Assembly (NCBI GenBank): GCA_945870865.1
Contig: CAMBTO010000004.1
Location: forward strand, 1-55,048
Direction of reading: 5' to 3'
DNA: 55,048 nt
DNA from: Klebsiella pneumoniae
GTDB taxonomy: Bacteria; Pseudomonadota; Gammaproteobacteria; Eutrophobiales; Eutrophobiaceae
In this document: positions 16,783 to 24,696 of the stretch, one piece after another
Numbering within the stretch: the stretch's first letter is position 1
How the letters are laid out: each line of letters starts with the position of its first letter
The notes under the pieces: generated by a model
What the model was told of the DNA's origin: nothing
Seen by the model: the letters and a program-made list of their open reading frames with translations, nothing else
Databases searched by the model: none
Made by a program: the position numbers and the translations under genes

Positions 16783-18309
16783 CTATTCCTGAAATGTATA
16801 CACCATTTTAACGTCTTCTGTGGCAATTGGTTGACCGTTTTCCAGACGCGGGCGAAAAGGAGTGATGTTTATCCTCTCCCTGGCCATGCGCCGGAGCCTG
16901 GAATCATCCTCCGGATTTGTCATTATAAACTCAAGATTGCGTACAATTCCGGATGAAGTTACATCAAATTGAACCACTACATAGGCGGTATCCTCCAGTT
17001 CTGCTGTCACCAGTTCCTGCAGGTCTATATCGGTTTTTTCTGACATGTCGATACCCTCAATCGCCCTGGATGGGTCTGTATCCAGTGAGGGGGTGGACAG
17101 ACTGGCAGCCATCATTCTGGGTACATTGAGCGCATCCAGCGAGATCGGCTTTCCAAACAGTTCATCAAGCTCAGTTGACTCTGCCCCTGCACCGGTCAGT
17201 AAGGTATAGGCCTCCTGGTAATAATGGGTAGAGGCATCACGCTTGCTGAAACGCTGGAACCAGTCACCTGTCTGTGTCAGTGCATAGGCATAGGACCGAC
17301 GTGTCAGGTCCGGATGTTTAACGTGGATATCCACTATCTTTTCCAGTGCCGCCCGACCACTGCGGTAGCTGTTCTGGATCAGACTGAGCGAGTCCTTTTC
17401 CACATCAAGCACACGCGCCAGGTAATCACCTCCGTAATTCTGCTGCAGAAAGGTACTACGAAACTCATCGTTGCTGCCGTTCTGGGTGAAGTTACTGGGT
17501 AATAGCAGCATCCCACTAGCACCGATGATCATGTCTATGCCTTCGATGTAGCCGTAAGGTTCTATCAATTTGAAATTGGCATTCACGATGCCATACAGTA
17601 GTCGTATCATGTCAGGATGGTCATCGCCCTTGACCAGTTTGATAATTTCCAGCGATTCGTTATAGAGGTTCGCCGCGACAACCAGATGTCCGAGTGACTC
17701 CGGCATCAGTGTCTTATTGAACGCATCCAGATGCCATTCAGCGATGCGGTCCAGCACGGGCAACATGCGCAGGTCATTCTCCGGGAAATTGCGTTTATAG
17801 ACCCAGAGCATGTAACTGTAATTGTTATTCAACTGGTTATAATCATTCAGCGCGGTATTCGCCTCGATCACACGTTCGAGTATCGGAATCTGCTCGAGAC
17901 TGTGCAGACCATGATTGACCCGGTTGATATGCAAGGCACGCTGATAGACTTTCAGTGCCTCGGCATGTTTTTCGGCATCACTGTAGGCCAGTCCGAGTCC
18001 AATCAGTTGCTCTACCAGGTCGTTGTTATAAGCGCCACTCTCACTTTCAAGATGCTGAACTTCACTGGCGTAAAGTTTTATGGTCTGCTCGATTTGTGGA
18101 TCTATTTCTGACGCGGGTGTATCGGCCACACTGGCCGGATCTGCCATATCGTCTCCGGATTCCGTTGCGGTTTCCCCGGACGATGGGGCGGGTTCATCAG
18201 TGGGGGATGTCAGCGGTGCCAGGTCTGTCTGTTGTGCGGTCACGATGAGCGGCGCGCCGGCAACCAGCGGCAGTAGAATCAGTAGTTGAAGCGGATACAG
18301 GTTTTTCAT
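16783..18309 (-). CDS. Periplasmic TPR-like protein with TonB-type C-terminal domain; first gene of the cluster
   Basis: A 508-residue exported protein. The frame is open 12 codons further upstream, but the chosen ATG begins a good signal peptide (MKNLYPLQLLILLPLVAGAP, cleavage near VTAQ) and has AAAGGA upstream. Residues about 75-180 contain TPR-like helices (LGLAYSDAEKHAEALKVYQRALHINR). The last ~75 residues resemble a TonB C-terminal domain: AYVVVQFDVTSSGIVRNLEFI ... RRMARERINITPFRPRLENGQPI. Unlike TonB it lacks an N-terminal membrane anchor and proline-rich spacer, so it would be a soluble periplasmic adaptor. It is divergent from phaB, and the cluster promoter should lie in the 290 bases between them. 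Confidence 0.82.
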   Translation of the reverse strand: MKNLYPLQLLILLPLVAGAPLIVTAQQTDLAPLTSPTDEPAPSSGETATESGDDMADPASVADTPASEIDPQIEQTIKLYASEVQHLESESGAYNNDLVEQLIGLGLAYSDAEKHAEALKVYQRALHINRVNHGLHSLEQIPILERVIEANTALNDYNQLNNNYSYMLWVYKRNFPENDLRMLPVLDRIAEWHLDAFNKTLMPESLGHLVVAANLYNESLEIIKLVKGDDHPDMIRLLYGIVNANFKLIEPYGYIEGIDMIIGASGMLLLPSNFTQNGSNDEFRSTFLQQNYGGDYLARVLDVEKDSLSLIQNSYRSGRAALEKIVDIHVKHPDLTRRSYAYALTQTGDWFQRFSKRDASTHYYQEAYTLLTGAGAESTELDELFGKPISLDALNVPRMMAASLSTPSLDTDPSRAIEGIDMSEKTDIDLQELVTAELEDTAYVVVQFDVTSSGIVRNLEFIMTNPEDDSRLRRMARERINITPFRPRLENGQPIATEDVKMVYTFQE

Positions 18310-18599
18310 ACGCTCTGGATCGTCCTTTCCGGTATATAGCACCACAAAAAAATCAGCATTCCATCTTAACTAGGATAACGCGGCATTGGTACCTTTCAGT
18401 ATACTTTTTTTCGCACAAATTGTTACAGACTTAAATAGGAATTACGACTAAAAGTTGATAATGTAGGATACAGGTTAGGCACAAATTTGGTGCAGAAAAA
18501 AGTTGATAGTTTTTATGTAGTTAACAGATTCTGTTTTATGCTGTAGAGCAGGGTCTGCTGAGCAAACCAGCAGTGGAAATCTTACGATAGGAGATCGTC
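18310..18599. promoter_or_regulatory. Divergent intergenic region between the envelope cluster and phaB
   Basis: This AT-rich stretch must hold the promoters of both directions. Visible elements are an imperfect palindrome GCACAAATTTGGTGC, several TATA-like hexamers, and a small hairpin CTGCT...AGCAG in the phaB leader. The strong Shine-Dalgarno ATAGGAGATCGTC stands directly before the phaB ATG. I cannot assign individual promoters with confidence. Confidence 0.4.
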
Positions 18600-19322
18600 A
18601 TGGGTAGAATAGCACTGGTAACCGGTGGCACGCGTGGAATAGGTGAGGCAATATCACTGACTCTGAAACGGGCAGGTTTTTCTGTTGTTGCCAACTATCA
18701 CGGCAATGACGATGCGGCGAAAGATTTTCATCAGAAAACCGGTATCCCGGTCTACAAGTTTGATGTGGGTAATTTTCAGGATTGTCAGGCGGCGGTAAAG
18801 AAGATTGAGGCCGAGGTCGGTCCGATAGATGTGTTGATCAACAACGCCGGTATTACCCGCGATTCAACCATACACAAAATGTCCTATGAGCAGTGGAACG
18901 AGGTCATCCAGACCAACCTGACCTCCTGTTTCAACATGTGCCGTGCTGTGATCGACGGTATGCGCGAGCGAGTCTATGGTCGTATCGTCAATATTGGTTC
19001 TATTAATGGTCAGGCCGGTCAGTACGGTCAGGTCAATTATGCAGCGGCCAAGTCGGGTATCCATGGCTTTACCAAGGCGTTGGCACAGGAAGGCGCGGCC
19101 AAGGGTATTACCGTCAATGCGATTGCGCCGGGTTATATCGCAACGGAAATGGTACTTGCGGTGCCTCCGCATATCCTGGACAAGATCGTCGCCAAAATTC
19201 CGGTGGGTCGTCTGGGTGAGGCCTCCGAGATTGCGCGTGGCGTGGTTTTTCTGTCCAGCGATGATGCGGGATTTATTACCGGTTCTACGTTGAGTATTAA
19301 TGGCGGACAACATATGTATTGA
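18600..19322 (+). CDS. phaB: Acetoacetyl-CoA reductase PhaB
   Basis: A 240-residue short-chain dehydrogenase that reduces acetoacetyl-CoA to (R)-3-hydroxybutyryl-CoA with NADPH, the second step of polyhydroxybutyrate synthesis. It has the nucleotide site VTGGTRGIG, NNAG at 81-84, and the catalytic triad Ser134, Tyr147 and Lys151 in NIGSINGQAGQYGQVNYAAAKSG, which matches PhaB enzymes closely rather than FabG. The length and the C-terminus INGGQHMY are typical of PhaB. phaA and phaC are not in the window. A strong ribosome site AGGAGATCGTC precedes the start. Confidence 0.95.
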   Translation: MGRIALVTGGTRGIGEAISLTLKRAGFSVVANYHGNDDAAKDFHQKTGIPVYKFDVGNFQDCQAAVKKIEAEVGPIDVLINNAGITRDSTIHKMSYEQWNEVIQTNLTSCFNMCRAVIDGMRERVYGRIVNIGSINGQAGQYGQVNYAAAKSGIHGFTKALAQEGAAKGITVNAIAPGYIATEMVLAVPPHILDKIVAKIPVGRLGEASEIARGVVFLSSDDAGFITGSTLSINGGQHMY

Positions 19323-19396
19323 TGTTACTCTGCTTAACGATCACAGACTCCCGATCAAGTCATTATCATGGCTCATGAATATAGAGAGGTGATGTT

Positions 19397-21832
19397 ATGA
19401 CGTGTTTGACCTCCATCCTGATTTATCTGGCCGGTGCAGTACTGCTGGCCTTATTCCGCGCCCCCCTGAAAACGGCGGCAATAGCGAACGGTGTCATGCT
19501 GGTTTTTTACCCTGTCATTGGCAATGGTTCCTGGCTGATGTTCCTGTTCTTGCTACTCTCGTTTGTCTTGTTGTTGCTACTGTCTACCGATGATTTTCGT
19601 ATACGTCGAATTACCTCGCCGTTGCTGGCCTGGTATCGCAAGGTATTGCCACCGGTATCACCGACCGAACGGGTCGCGATTGATGCCGGGACGGTGTCGT
19701 GGGAAGGAGAGATCTTCAGGGGCAATCCTGACTGGCAGAAGTTACATGATGCGGGCCAGCCTGCGCTTACGCCGGAAGAACAGGCGTTTCTTGACGGGCC
19801 GGTTGAGCAGTTATGCCAGAAGGTGAATAGCTGGGATATCAATTTCCGCCTGGCAGATATCCCGGATGATCTGGTCGAGTTTATCAAGCAGAACCGGTTT
19901 CTTGGCATGATCATCCCCCGGGAATATGGCGGATTGGAGTTATCCGCGGTCGCCCAGGTGCAGGTGTTGATGCGTATATTCAGTACCGGCAGTGTGGTGG
20001 GTAATTTTATCAGTGTCCCTAATTCACTGGGACCGGGTGAGCTGCTGGTCAGGTATGGCACGGAAGAACAGAAGCAGCATTATCTGCCGCGTCTGGCTGT
20101 TGGAGCAGAGTTGCCCTGTTTTGCACTGACGGCGCCCCTGGCCGGTTCGGATGCGACATCCATACCCGACACTGGGACGGTGTGCCGCGGAGAATGGCAG
20201 GGCCAGCAGATCATCGGCATGCGACTGAATATCAATAAACGTTATATTACGCTCGCGCCGGTGGCGACGCTGATAGGCCTGGCGTTTCGTCTGCAAGACC
20301 CGGAACATCTGATCGGTGAGGTCGATGATTACGGTATTACCTGTGCGTTGATACCGAGAGAGACCGCCGGGCTCGAGATCGGCAGACGCCATTATCCGAT
20401 AGGTGACCCGTTCCTGAACGGCCCAATCCGTGGCAAGGACATCTTTGTCCCGCTCGAATTTATCATCGGCGGCAAGGCAATGGCAGGTCAGGGCTGGCGT
20501 ATGCTGGTCGAATGTCTGTCTACCGGACGAGCGATCAGTTTGCCGACGATTTCAAACGCGATCTCCCGCAACACGCTGGCAGCGACCGGAGCCTATGCAC
20601 GCATACGCCGCCAGTTCGGTTTACCCATCGCCGAATTTGAAGGCGTCCAGAAACCGCTCGCACGCATGGCCGGTTTCAGCTACATCATTAACGCCGCGAC
20701 GTTGCAAACTGCACATGCAATTGTACAAGGCGCACGGCCCGCCGTTGCCGCCTCGATCCTGAAATACCACTGCACGGAGATGGCCAGAGTCGTCATCAAT
20801 GACGGTATGGATATTCAGGGTGGCAAGGCGATCATGAAGGGACCAAAGAACATGTTGTCTGCCGCCTATGAGTCGGTACCGGTCGCGATCACGGTCGAAG
20901 GGGCGAATATCCTCACACGCAGTTTGATGATCTTCGGCCAGGGGGCCATCCGCTGTCATCCGTATGTATTGAAAGAGATGGAAGTGGCCGGCAAGCCGGA
21001 GTCTGCTGCTGTGGTGGCGGAATTTGATAAACTGTTGTTTGAACATGCGGGGAACAGTTGCCATAACGCCGCGCTCGCTCTGACAAGCGCGCTGACCGGC
21101 GCGCAGTTCGTCCAGGGCAAGTTCGCACCGGGTGTTGCACAGTATTACCGGCAGATAACCCGGCTGAGTGCCGCCTTTGCTGTGGTCGCCGATGTGGCGA
21201 TGCTGACGATGCAGGCCGCGCTGAAAAAACGCGAAATGTTATCGGCCCGTCTCGGGGACCTGCTGAGTACGTTGTATCTGGCCAGTATGGTACTGAAGCA
21301 ATACCAGGATCAGGGTAGTCCCGAGAGTATTCGACCGGTCGTCGACTGGTCATGCCAGTATCTGTTGCATCAGTACCAGCAGGCGATGCGCGAACTGTTG
21401 CAGAATCTGCCCAACCGCCCGGCGGCCTGGGCATTGCGTGCATTGACCTTCCCGCTGGGCGGTCATTTTGCGATGCCTGAGGACACACTGGAAAAACAAA
21501 TCGCCGGTTTGATCACCCATGACACCGCCGCACGCAAACTACTGATCGAAGGCGCCTGGCTGACCTCAACCGAACATAATCCGGTGGGCAAGCTTGATGA
21601 GGCACTGGTGATGGCCGATCAGGTAGAGCCATTGATAGCCAGTCTGCGCAAGGCCGTGAAAGAGAAACGCATTCCGGACTTGATTGGCATCGAGCTGATC
21701 AACGCCGCCGAGACAGCCGGTGTGCTGAATCCGGCGTCGGCCGAACGCCTGCGTGTATTTGATGCGGCCATCATGGATATCATCCATGTTGACGATTTTG
21801 ATTTTGACGCGTTCAGTCGTCCGCTAGCGTAA
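19397..21832 (+). CDS. fadE: Acyl-CoA dehydrogenase FadE
   Basis: An 811-residue member of the large FadE branch of acyl-CoA dehydrogenases (E. coli FadE is about the same length), which catalyses the first step of fatty-acid beta-oxidation with FAD. Two membrane helices at residues about 4-25 and 36-56 anchor it. The dehydrogenase core begins near 90 and shows IIPREYGGLELSA, CFALTAPLAGSDATS, the RQFGLPIAEFEGVQKPLARMAG helix and GGKAIMKGPKNMLSAAYESVPVAITVEGAN. The FadE-specific helical C-terminal extension follows (PLGGHFAMPEDTLEKQIA). The ATG has GAGAGGTGATGTT upstream. Its neighbour phaB connects fatty-acid oxidation to polyhydroxybutyrate storage at the level of 3-hydroxyacyl-CoA. Confidence 0.95.
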   Translation: MTCLTSILIYLAGAVLLALFRAPLKTAAIANGVMLVFYPVIGNGSWLMFLFLLLSFVLLLLLSTDDFRIRRITSPLLAWYRKVLPPVSPTERVAIDAGTVSWEGEIFRGNPDWQKLHDAGQPALTPEEQAFLDGPVEQLCQKVNSWDINFRLADIPDDLVEFIKQNRFLGMIIPREYGGLELSAVAQVQVLMRIFSTGSVVGNFISVPNSLGPGELLVRYGTEEQKQHYLPRLAVGAELPCFALTAPLAGSDATSIPDTGTVCRGEWQGQQIIGMRLNINKRYITLAPVATLIGLAFRLQDPEHLIGEVDDYGITCALIPRETAGLEIGRRHYPIGDPFLNGPIRGKDIFVPLEFIIGGKAMAGQGWRMLVECLSTGRAISLPTISNAISRNTLAATGAYARIRRQFGLPIAEFEGVQKPLARMAGFSYIINAATLQTAHAIVQGARPAVAASILKYHCTEMARVVINDGMDIQGGKAIMKGPKNMLSAAYESVPVAITVEGANILTRSLMIFGQGAIRCHPYVLKEMEVAGKPESAAVVAEFDKLLFEHAGNSCHNAALALTSALTGAQFVQGKFAPGVAQYYRQITRLSAAFAVVADVAMLTMQAALKKREMLSARLGDLLSTLYLASMVLKQYQDQGSPESIRPVVDWSCQYLLHQYQQAMRELLQNLPNRPAAWALRALTFPLGGHFAMPEDTLEKQIAGLITHDTAARKLLIEGAWLTSTEHNPVGKLDEALVMADQVEPLIASLRKAVKEKRIPDLIGIELINAAETAGVLNPASAERLRVFDAAIMDIIHVDDFDFDAFSRPLA

Positions 21833-21883
21833 TGTCAGGTATAGTGAATCAACAAAACCGGCATAAACAGATATAACGAGAAC

Positions 21884-22675
21884 ATGCGTAAAGATCAGTC
21901 CCAGCAACAGTTGATGGAGTTCGCCGTTAAAATTGCGATAGCCTCCGGCAATATCGCCCGTAAATATTTTCGCACACCGGTCAGCGTCGATTCGAAGTCA
22001 AAGCAACAGTTTGACCCGGTCACCGTAGCTGACCGTGAGATAGAACAGTTCCTGCGTAATAAAATCCGCAAGCACTATCCCTATCATGGCATTATCGGTG
22101 AGGAACAGGGCGTAACCGTCGGCAACAGCTCAATCTGGGTAATCGATCCGATTGATGGCACCCGTGGCTTCATCTCCGGCACACCGATGTGGGGAACACT
22201 GCTTGGACTACTCAACAATGGCAAGCCGGCACTCGGTTTGATGCATCAGCCCTTCGTACGCGAGACCTTTTATGCCGATCGAAACGCCGCATGGTTACGT
22301 CAGGGCACGACCGTTAGACAATTGAGTACCCGGCCCACCCGTAAACTGGGCGAGGCAATACTATTTTGCACCCATCCGTCCATGTTCGACCAGGCAGCCG
22401 ACCGCAACGCGTTTGCCCGAATCGAGTCCGTCTGTCGCTACTCCCGTTTCGGCAGCGATTGTTACGGCTACTGCCTGCTCGCCTCCGGATTTGTGGACTT
22501 GGTCGTCGAGGCCGATCTCAAGCCGTACGACATCATCCCGCTGATCCCGTTGATAGAATCTGCCGGAGGCGTTGTCACCGACTGGCAAGGCAAGACACCG
22601 ATGAATGGCGGCCGCATTATCGCCGCCGCCAACCGCCGCCTGCACCGTGCCGCACTTGAATTATTAAACGAGTAA
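21884..22675 (+). CDS. hisN: Inositol-monophosphatase-family phosphatase, HisN-type histidinol-phosphatase
   Basis: A 263-residue Mg-dependent phosphatase of the IMPase fold. Metal-binding motifs are GEEQG and DPIDGTRGFISG, and a C-terminal KPYDIIPLIPLIESAGGVVTDW motif supplies the last metal Asp. The SGTPMWGTLLGLL and SVCRYSRFGSDCYGYCLLASGFVDLVVE stretches match the HisN group, which hydrolyses histidinol phosphate in histidine synthesis. Inositol or fructose-bisphosphate specificity cannot be excluded from sequence alone. It begins 51 bases after fadE and may be co-transcribed with it; the ribosome site is weak. Confidence 0.88.
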   Translation: MRKDQSQQQLMEFAVKIAIASGNIARKYFRTPVSVDSKSKQQFDPVTVADREIEQFLRNKIRKHYPYHGIIGEEQGVTVGNSSIWVIDPIDGTRGFISGTPMWGTLLGLLNNGKPALGLMHQPFVRETFYADRNAAWLRQGTTVRQLSTRPTRKLGEAILFCTHPSMFDQAADRNAFARIESVCRYSRFGSDCYGYCLLASGFVDLVVEADLKPYDIIPLIPLIESAGGVVTDWQGKTPMNGGRIIAAANRRLHRAALELLNE

Positions 22676-22704
22676 CTCCCAAACCAGATCAGGAGCATGA
22701 ATAA

Positions 22705-22944
22705 ATGGACAAACCCGAAATAGCACAAAAATCACCGATCGCCATCGACGTAGTCAAAGGTGAAAAATACGCCTGGTGTGCGTGTGGAAAGAGCAAAAAA
22801 CAACCGTTCTGTGACGGCTCACACAAGGGCGGCCCGTTCAGCCCGCTGATCTACGAAGCCACCGAATCCACCAAGAAGTTTTTCTGTTGCTGTAAACAGA
22901 GCATTACCAAACCGTTCTGTGACGGCACCCACAAAACGCTGTGA
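22705..22944 (+). CDS. Small protein with two CDGSH iron-sulfur motifs
   Basis: A 79-residue protein with tandem mitoNEET-like motifs. The first cluster ligands are Cys25, Cys27, Cys36 and His40 (CACGKSKKQPFCDGSH), the second Cys61, Cys63, Cys72 and His76 (CCCKQSITKPFCDGTH). Each CDGSH domain holds a redox-active [2Fe-2S] cluster with 3-Cys-1-His ligation. Dual-motif forms without a membrane anchor are common in bacteria and are thought to act in cluster or electron transfer. AGGAGC lies before the ATG, 29 bases after hisN. Confidence 0.93.
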   Translation: MDKPEIAQKSPIAIDVVKGEKYAWCACGKSKKQPFCDGSHKGGPFSPLIYEATESTKKFFCCCKQSITKPFCDGTHKTL

Positions 22945-23078
22945 GCAGATATGTATAGATAAAACGGAATTACTGCGCCCCGAATGTTGAATAACGTTAT
23001 GTACCGTCTTGCGCAGGGGACACCCGCCCTCGATAAAAAAATTTGTAGAAGGCAGAGCCATAATCCTGATAATTTGAA

Positions 23079-23184
23079 CGAGTAGCCAGTTCGGTTGTGA
23101 AAGACCGTGTGCCGCATGGATGCGGCACCCGAGGCTACATGGACGTATTTACGGCGTGTCTTGAACGACCGAACTGGCTACTCG
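23079..23184. repeat. Variable-stem palindromic element, copy 1
   Basis: A perfect 17-bp terminal inverted repeat (CGAGTAGCCAGTTCGGT and its complement) encloses a 72-base core. The core contains a perfect 7-bp hairpin GCCGCAT-GG-ATGCGGC followed by CACCCGAGG, CTACATGGACGTATTTACG and GCGTGTCTTGAACG. The same core, with two substitutions and a 9-base difference, occurs inverted at 29.2 kb, but there the terminal stem has a wholly different sequence. The element folds into a long hairpin on either strand. Family and function are not known to me. Confidence 0.85.
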
Positions 23185-23261
23185 ACAATCCTCACGGAAC
23201 AGCACCAATCAATCATCGGCGTATTCACGGCATGTCTTCAACGACCAGGACCGGTTACTCG
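23185..23261. repeat. Decayed second copy of the palindromic element, right half
   Basis: The sequence GGCGTATTCACGGCATGTCTTCAACGACC ... CCGGTTACTCG follows the end of copy 1 and aligns with its right half (GTATTTACGGCGTGTCTTGAACGACC ... GGCTACTCG) with scattered substitutions. The left half with the GCCGCAT hairpin is absent or unrecognisable. It looks like an older partial tandem duplicate. Confidence 0.6.
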
Positions 23262-23343
23262 AAGAACCCTGACGAAGCCAAATCAAAAATGCCTGGCTGA
23301 ACCGATATCCTGAGTGAACCTGGATATCAGAAGTTCAGTATTC

Positions 23344-24534
23344 TTACAAAACAGCCAGCACCGAATCCGTCAGATAATCAATATTGTTTTCATTGATGCC
23401 CGCAATATTCACCCGACTACTGTTGACCATATACACACTGTAGTCCTTCTTCAGCCGCTGCACCTGATCCACCGACAGACCCAGCATCGAAAACATTCCG
23501 TACTGTGAACTGACAAAACTGAAATCCTGCTTCGAACCCTTCGCCGCCATCTTGTCCGTAAACAGCTTGCGCATACTGTTGATACGCTGGCACATACCTT
23601 CCAGCTCGGTTGACCAGCTCTGCCTTAGCGCCGCATCAGCCAGGATCATACCAACCACAATCGCACCGTGTGCCGGCGGAACCGAATATAAACGGCGGGC
23701 AACCGACTTCATGTGCGACATAACCGCTGTCGTAGTTGCCGCATTTTTTGTCACGATCTGCAACGCGCCTACGCGATCACGATACAAACCAAAATTCTTC
23801 GAGCAGGAATAGGCAATAATAATCTCGGGCACGGCCTCGGCCAGATAACGCAGGCCCTCGGCATCTGCATTCAATCCACGACCCAGGCCCTGATAGGCCG
23901 CATCAACAAACGGCGTAAAGCCGTTCTTCTGTGCCAGCCGGGTGATTTCCTTCCAGTGGTCCATGTTCAGGTCCGCACCAGTCGGGTTATGACAGCACGA
24001 ATGTATTAACAACACATCATTGCTGCCCAGTTTTGCAATCTGATCCATCATCTCGCCGGTACGGATGCTGTGGCCCTGATTGTCATAATAAGGATATTCC
24101 TTCATCGTCAGACCGGCAGTGCCGATCAACGGGATATGGTTCGGCCAGCTCGGATTGCTGACCCAGACATTCGCGCCTGGCTTCCAGGCATTGATTACCT
24201 CGGCGGCAACACGTAGCGAGCCTGAGCCTCCCGGACCGACAATGGTGCAGGAACGGCCATCACGCAGTGACGGATGATTCTCACCCAGAATCAGCTTCTG
24301 GATCTGTTCGTTGAAAACCGGGTCACCTTCAATGCCAGTGTAGGTCTTCGATTTTTCCTGTTCCAGCTTGAGTGTCTCGGCCTTTTTGACGGCGGCGAAT
24401 ACGGGCGTCCTGCCCTGCGGGTCACGGTAGACACCGACGCCGAGGTCAACTTTCTTCGGATTGCTGTCGGCCTGAAAGGCGGCAGTTAGACCAAGGATCG
24501 GATCATCAGGTAATTTTTCAAATGCTTCGAACAT
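23344..24534 (-). CDS. Aspartate/aromatic-amino-acid aminotransferase (class I PLP)
   Basis: A 396-residue PLP aminotransferase of the AspC/TyrB group, which exchanges amino groups between aspartate, tyrosine or phenylalanine and 2-oxoglutarate. It starts MFEAFEKLPDDPILGL as these enzymes do, has TYTGIEGDP, HSCCHNPTGADL for substrate and PLP binding, PFVDAAYQGLGRG with the PLP-nitrogen Asp, and the Schiff-base Lys246 in YSCSKNFGLYRDRVGAL. The length is the family norm. Sequence alone does not settle AspC against TyrB specificity, so no symbol is given. CTGGAGCC stands before the ATG. Confidence 0.93.
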   Translation of the reverse strand: MFEAFEKLPDDPILGLTAAFQADSNPKKVDLGVGVYRDPQGRTPVFAAVKKAETLKLEQEKSKTYTGIEGDPVFNEQIQKLILGENHPSLRDGRSCTIVGPGGSGSLRVAAEVINAWKPGANVWVSNPSWPNHIPLIGTAGLTMKEYPYYDNQGHSIRTGEMMDQIAKLGSNDVLLIHSCCHNPTGADLNMDHWKEITRLAQKNGFTPFVDAAYQGLGRGLNADAEGLRYLAEAVPEIIIAYSCSKNFGLYRDRVGALQIVTKNAATTTAVMSHMKSVARRLYSVPPAHGAIVVGMILADAALRQSWSTELEGMCQRINSMRKLFTDKMAAKGSKQDFSFVSSQYGMFSMLGLSVDQVQRLKKDYSVYMVNSSRVNIAGINENNIDYLTDSVLAVL

Positions 24535-24696
24535 GGAGGCTCCAGAATACGGTGTTAATATGTCAGTTTTAAACAGAACCAGTCTGCATTAACGGCGCGC
24601 AATAATACACCATATTGGGCGATTATTGTCAGTGGAGATTTCCTCGACAGGCCTTGATAACGCTATAATTAGGGCCAACCCGGCAACCCCGTAACC

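Larger units (their letters stand above)
22945..23343. other. Gene-free stretch holding palindromic repeat copies
   Basis: No supported gene lies in these roughly 400 bases between the CDGSH gene and the aminotransferase. Most of the region is one full copy and one decayed copy of a palindromic element, described separately. A second inverted repeat is not seen. The genes on both sides converge here, and there is no standard T-run terminator. Confidence 0.7.

Noticed and set aside
4806-18309. Zorya-type phage defence or standard Tol/Exb system
   Set aside because: There is a MotA/ExbB-like channel, but no ZorB with peptidoglycan-binding OmpA domain, no ZorC/D/E helicase or nuclease, no TolA/TolB/Pal and no stand-alone ExbD. 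Only the general energy-transducing idea fits.
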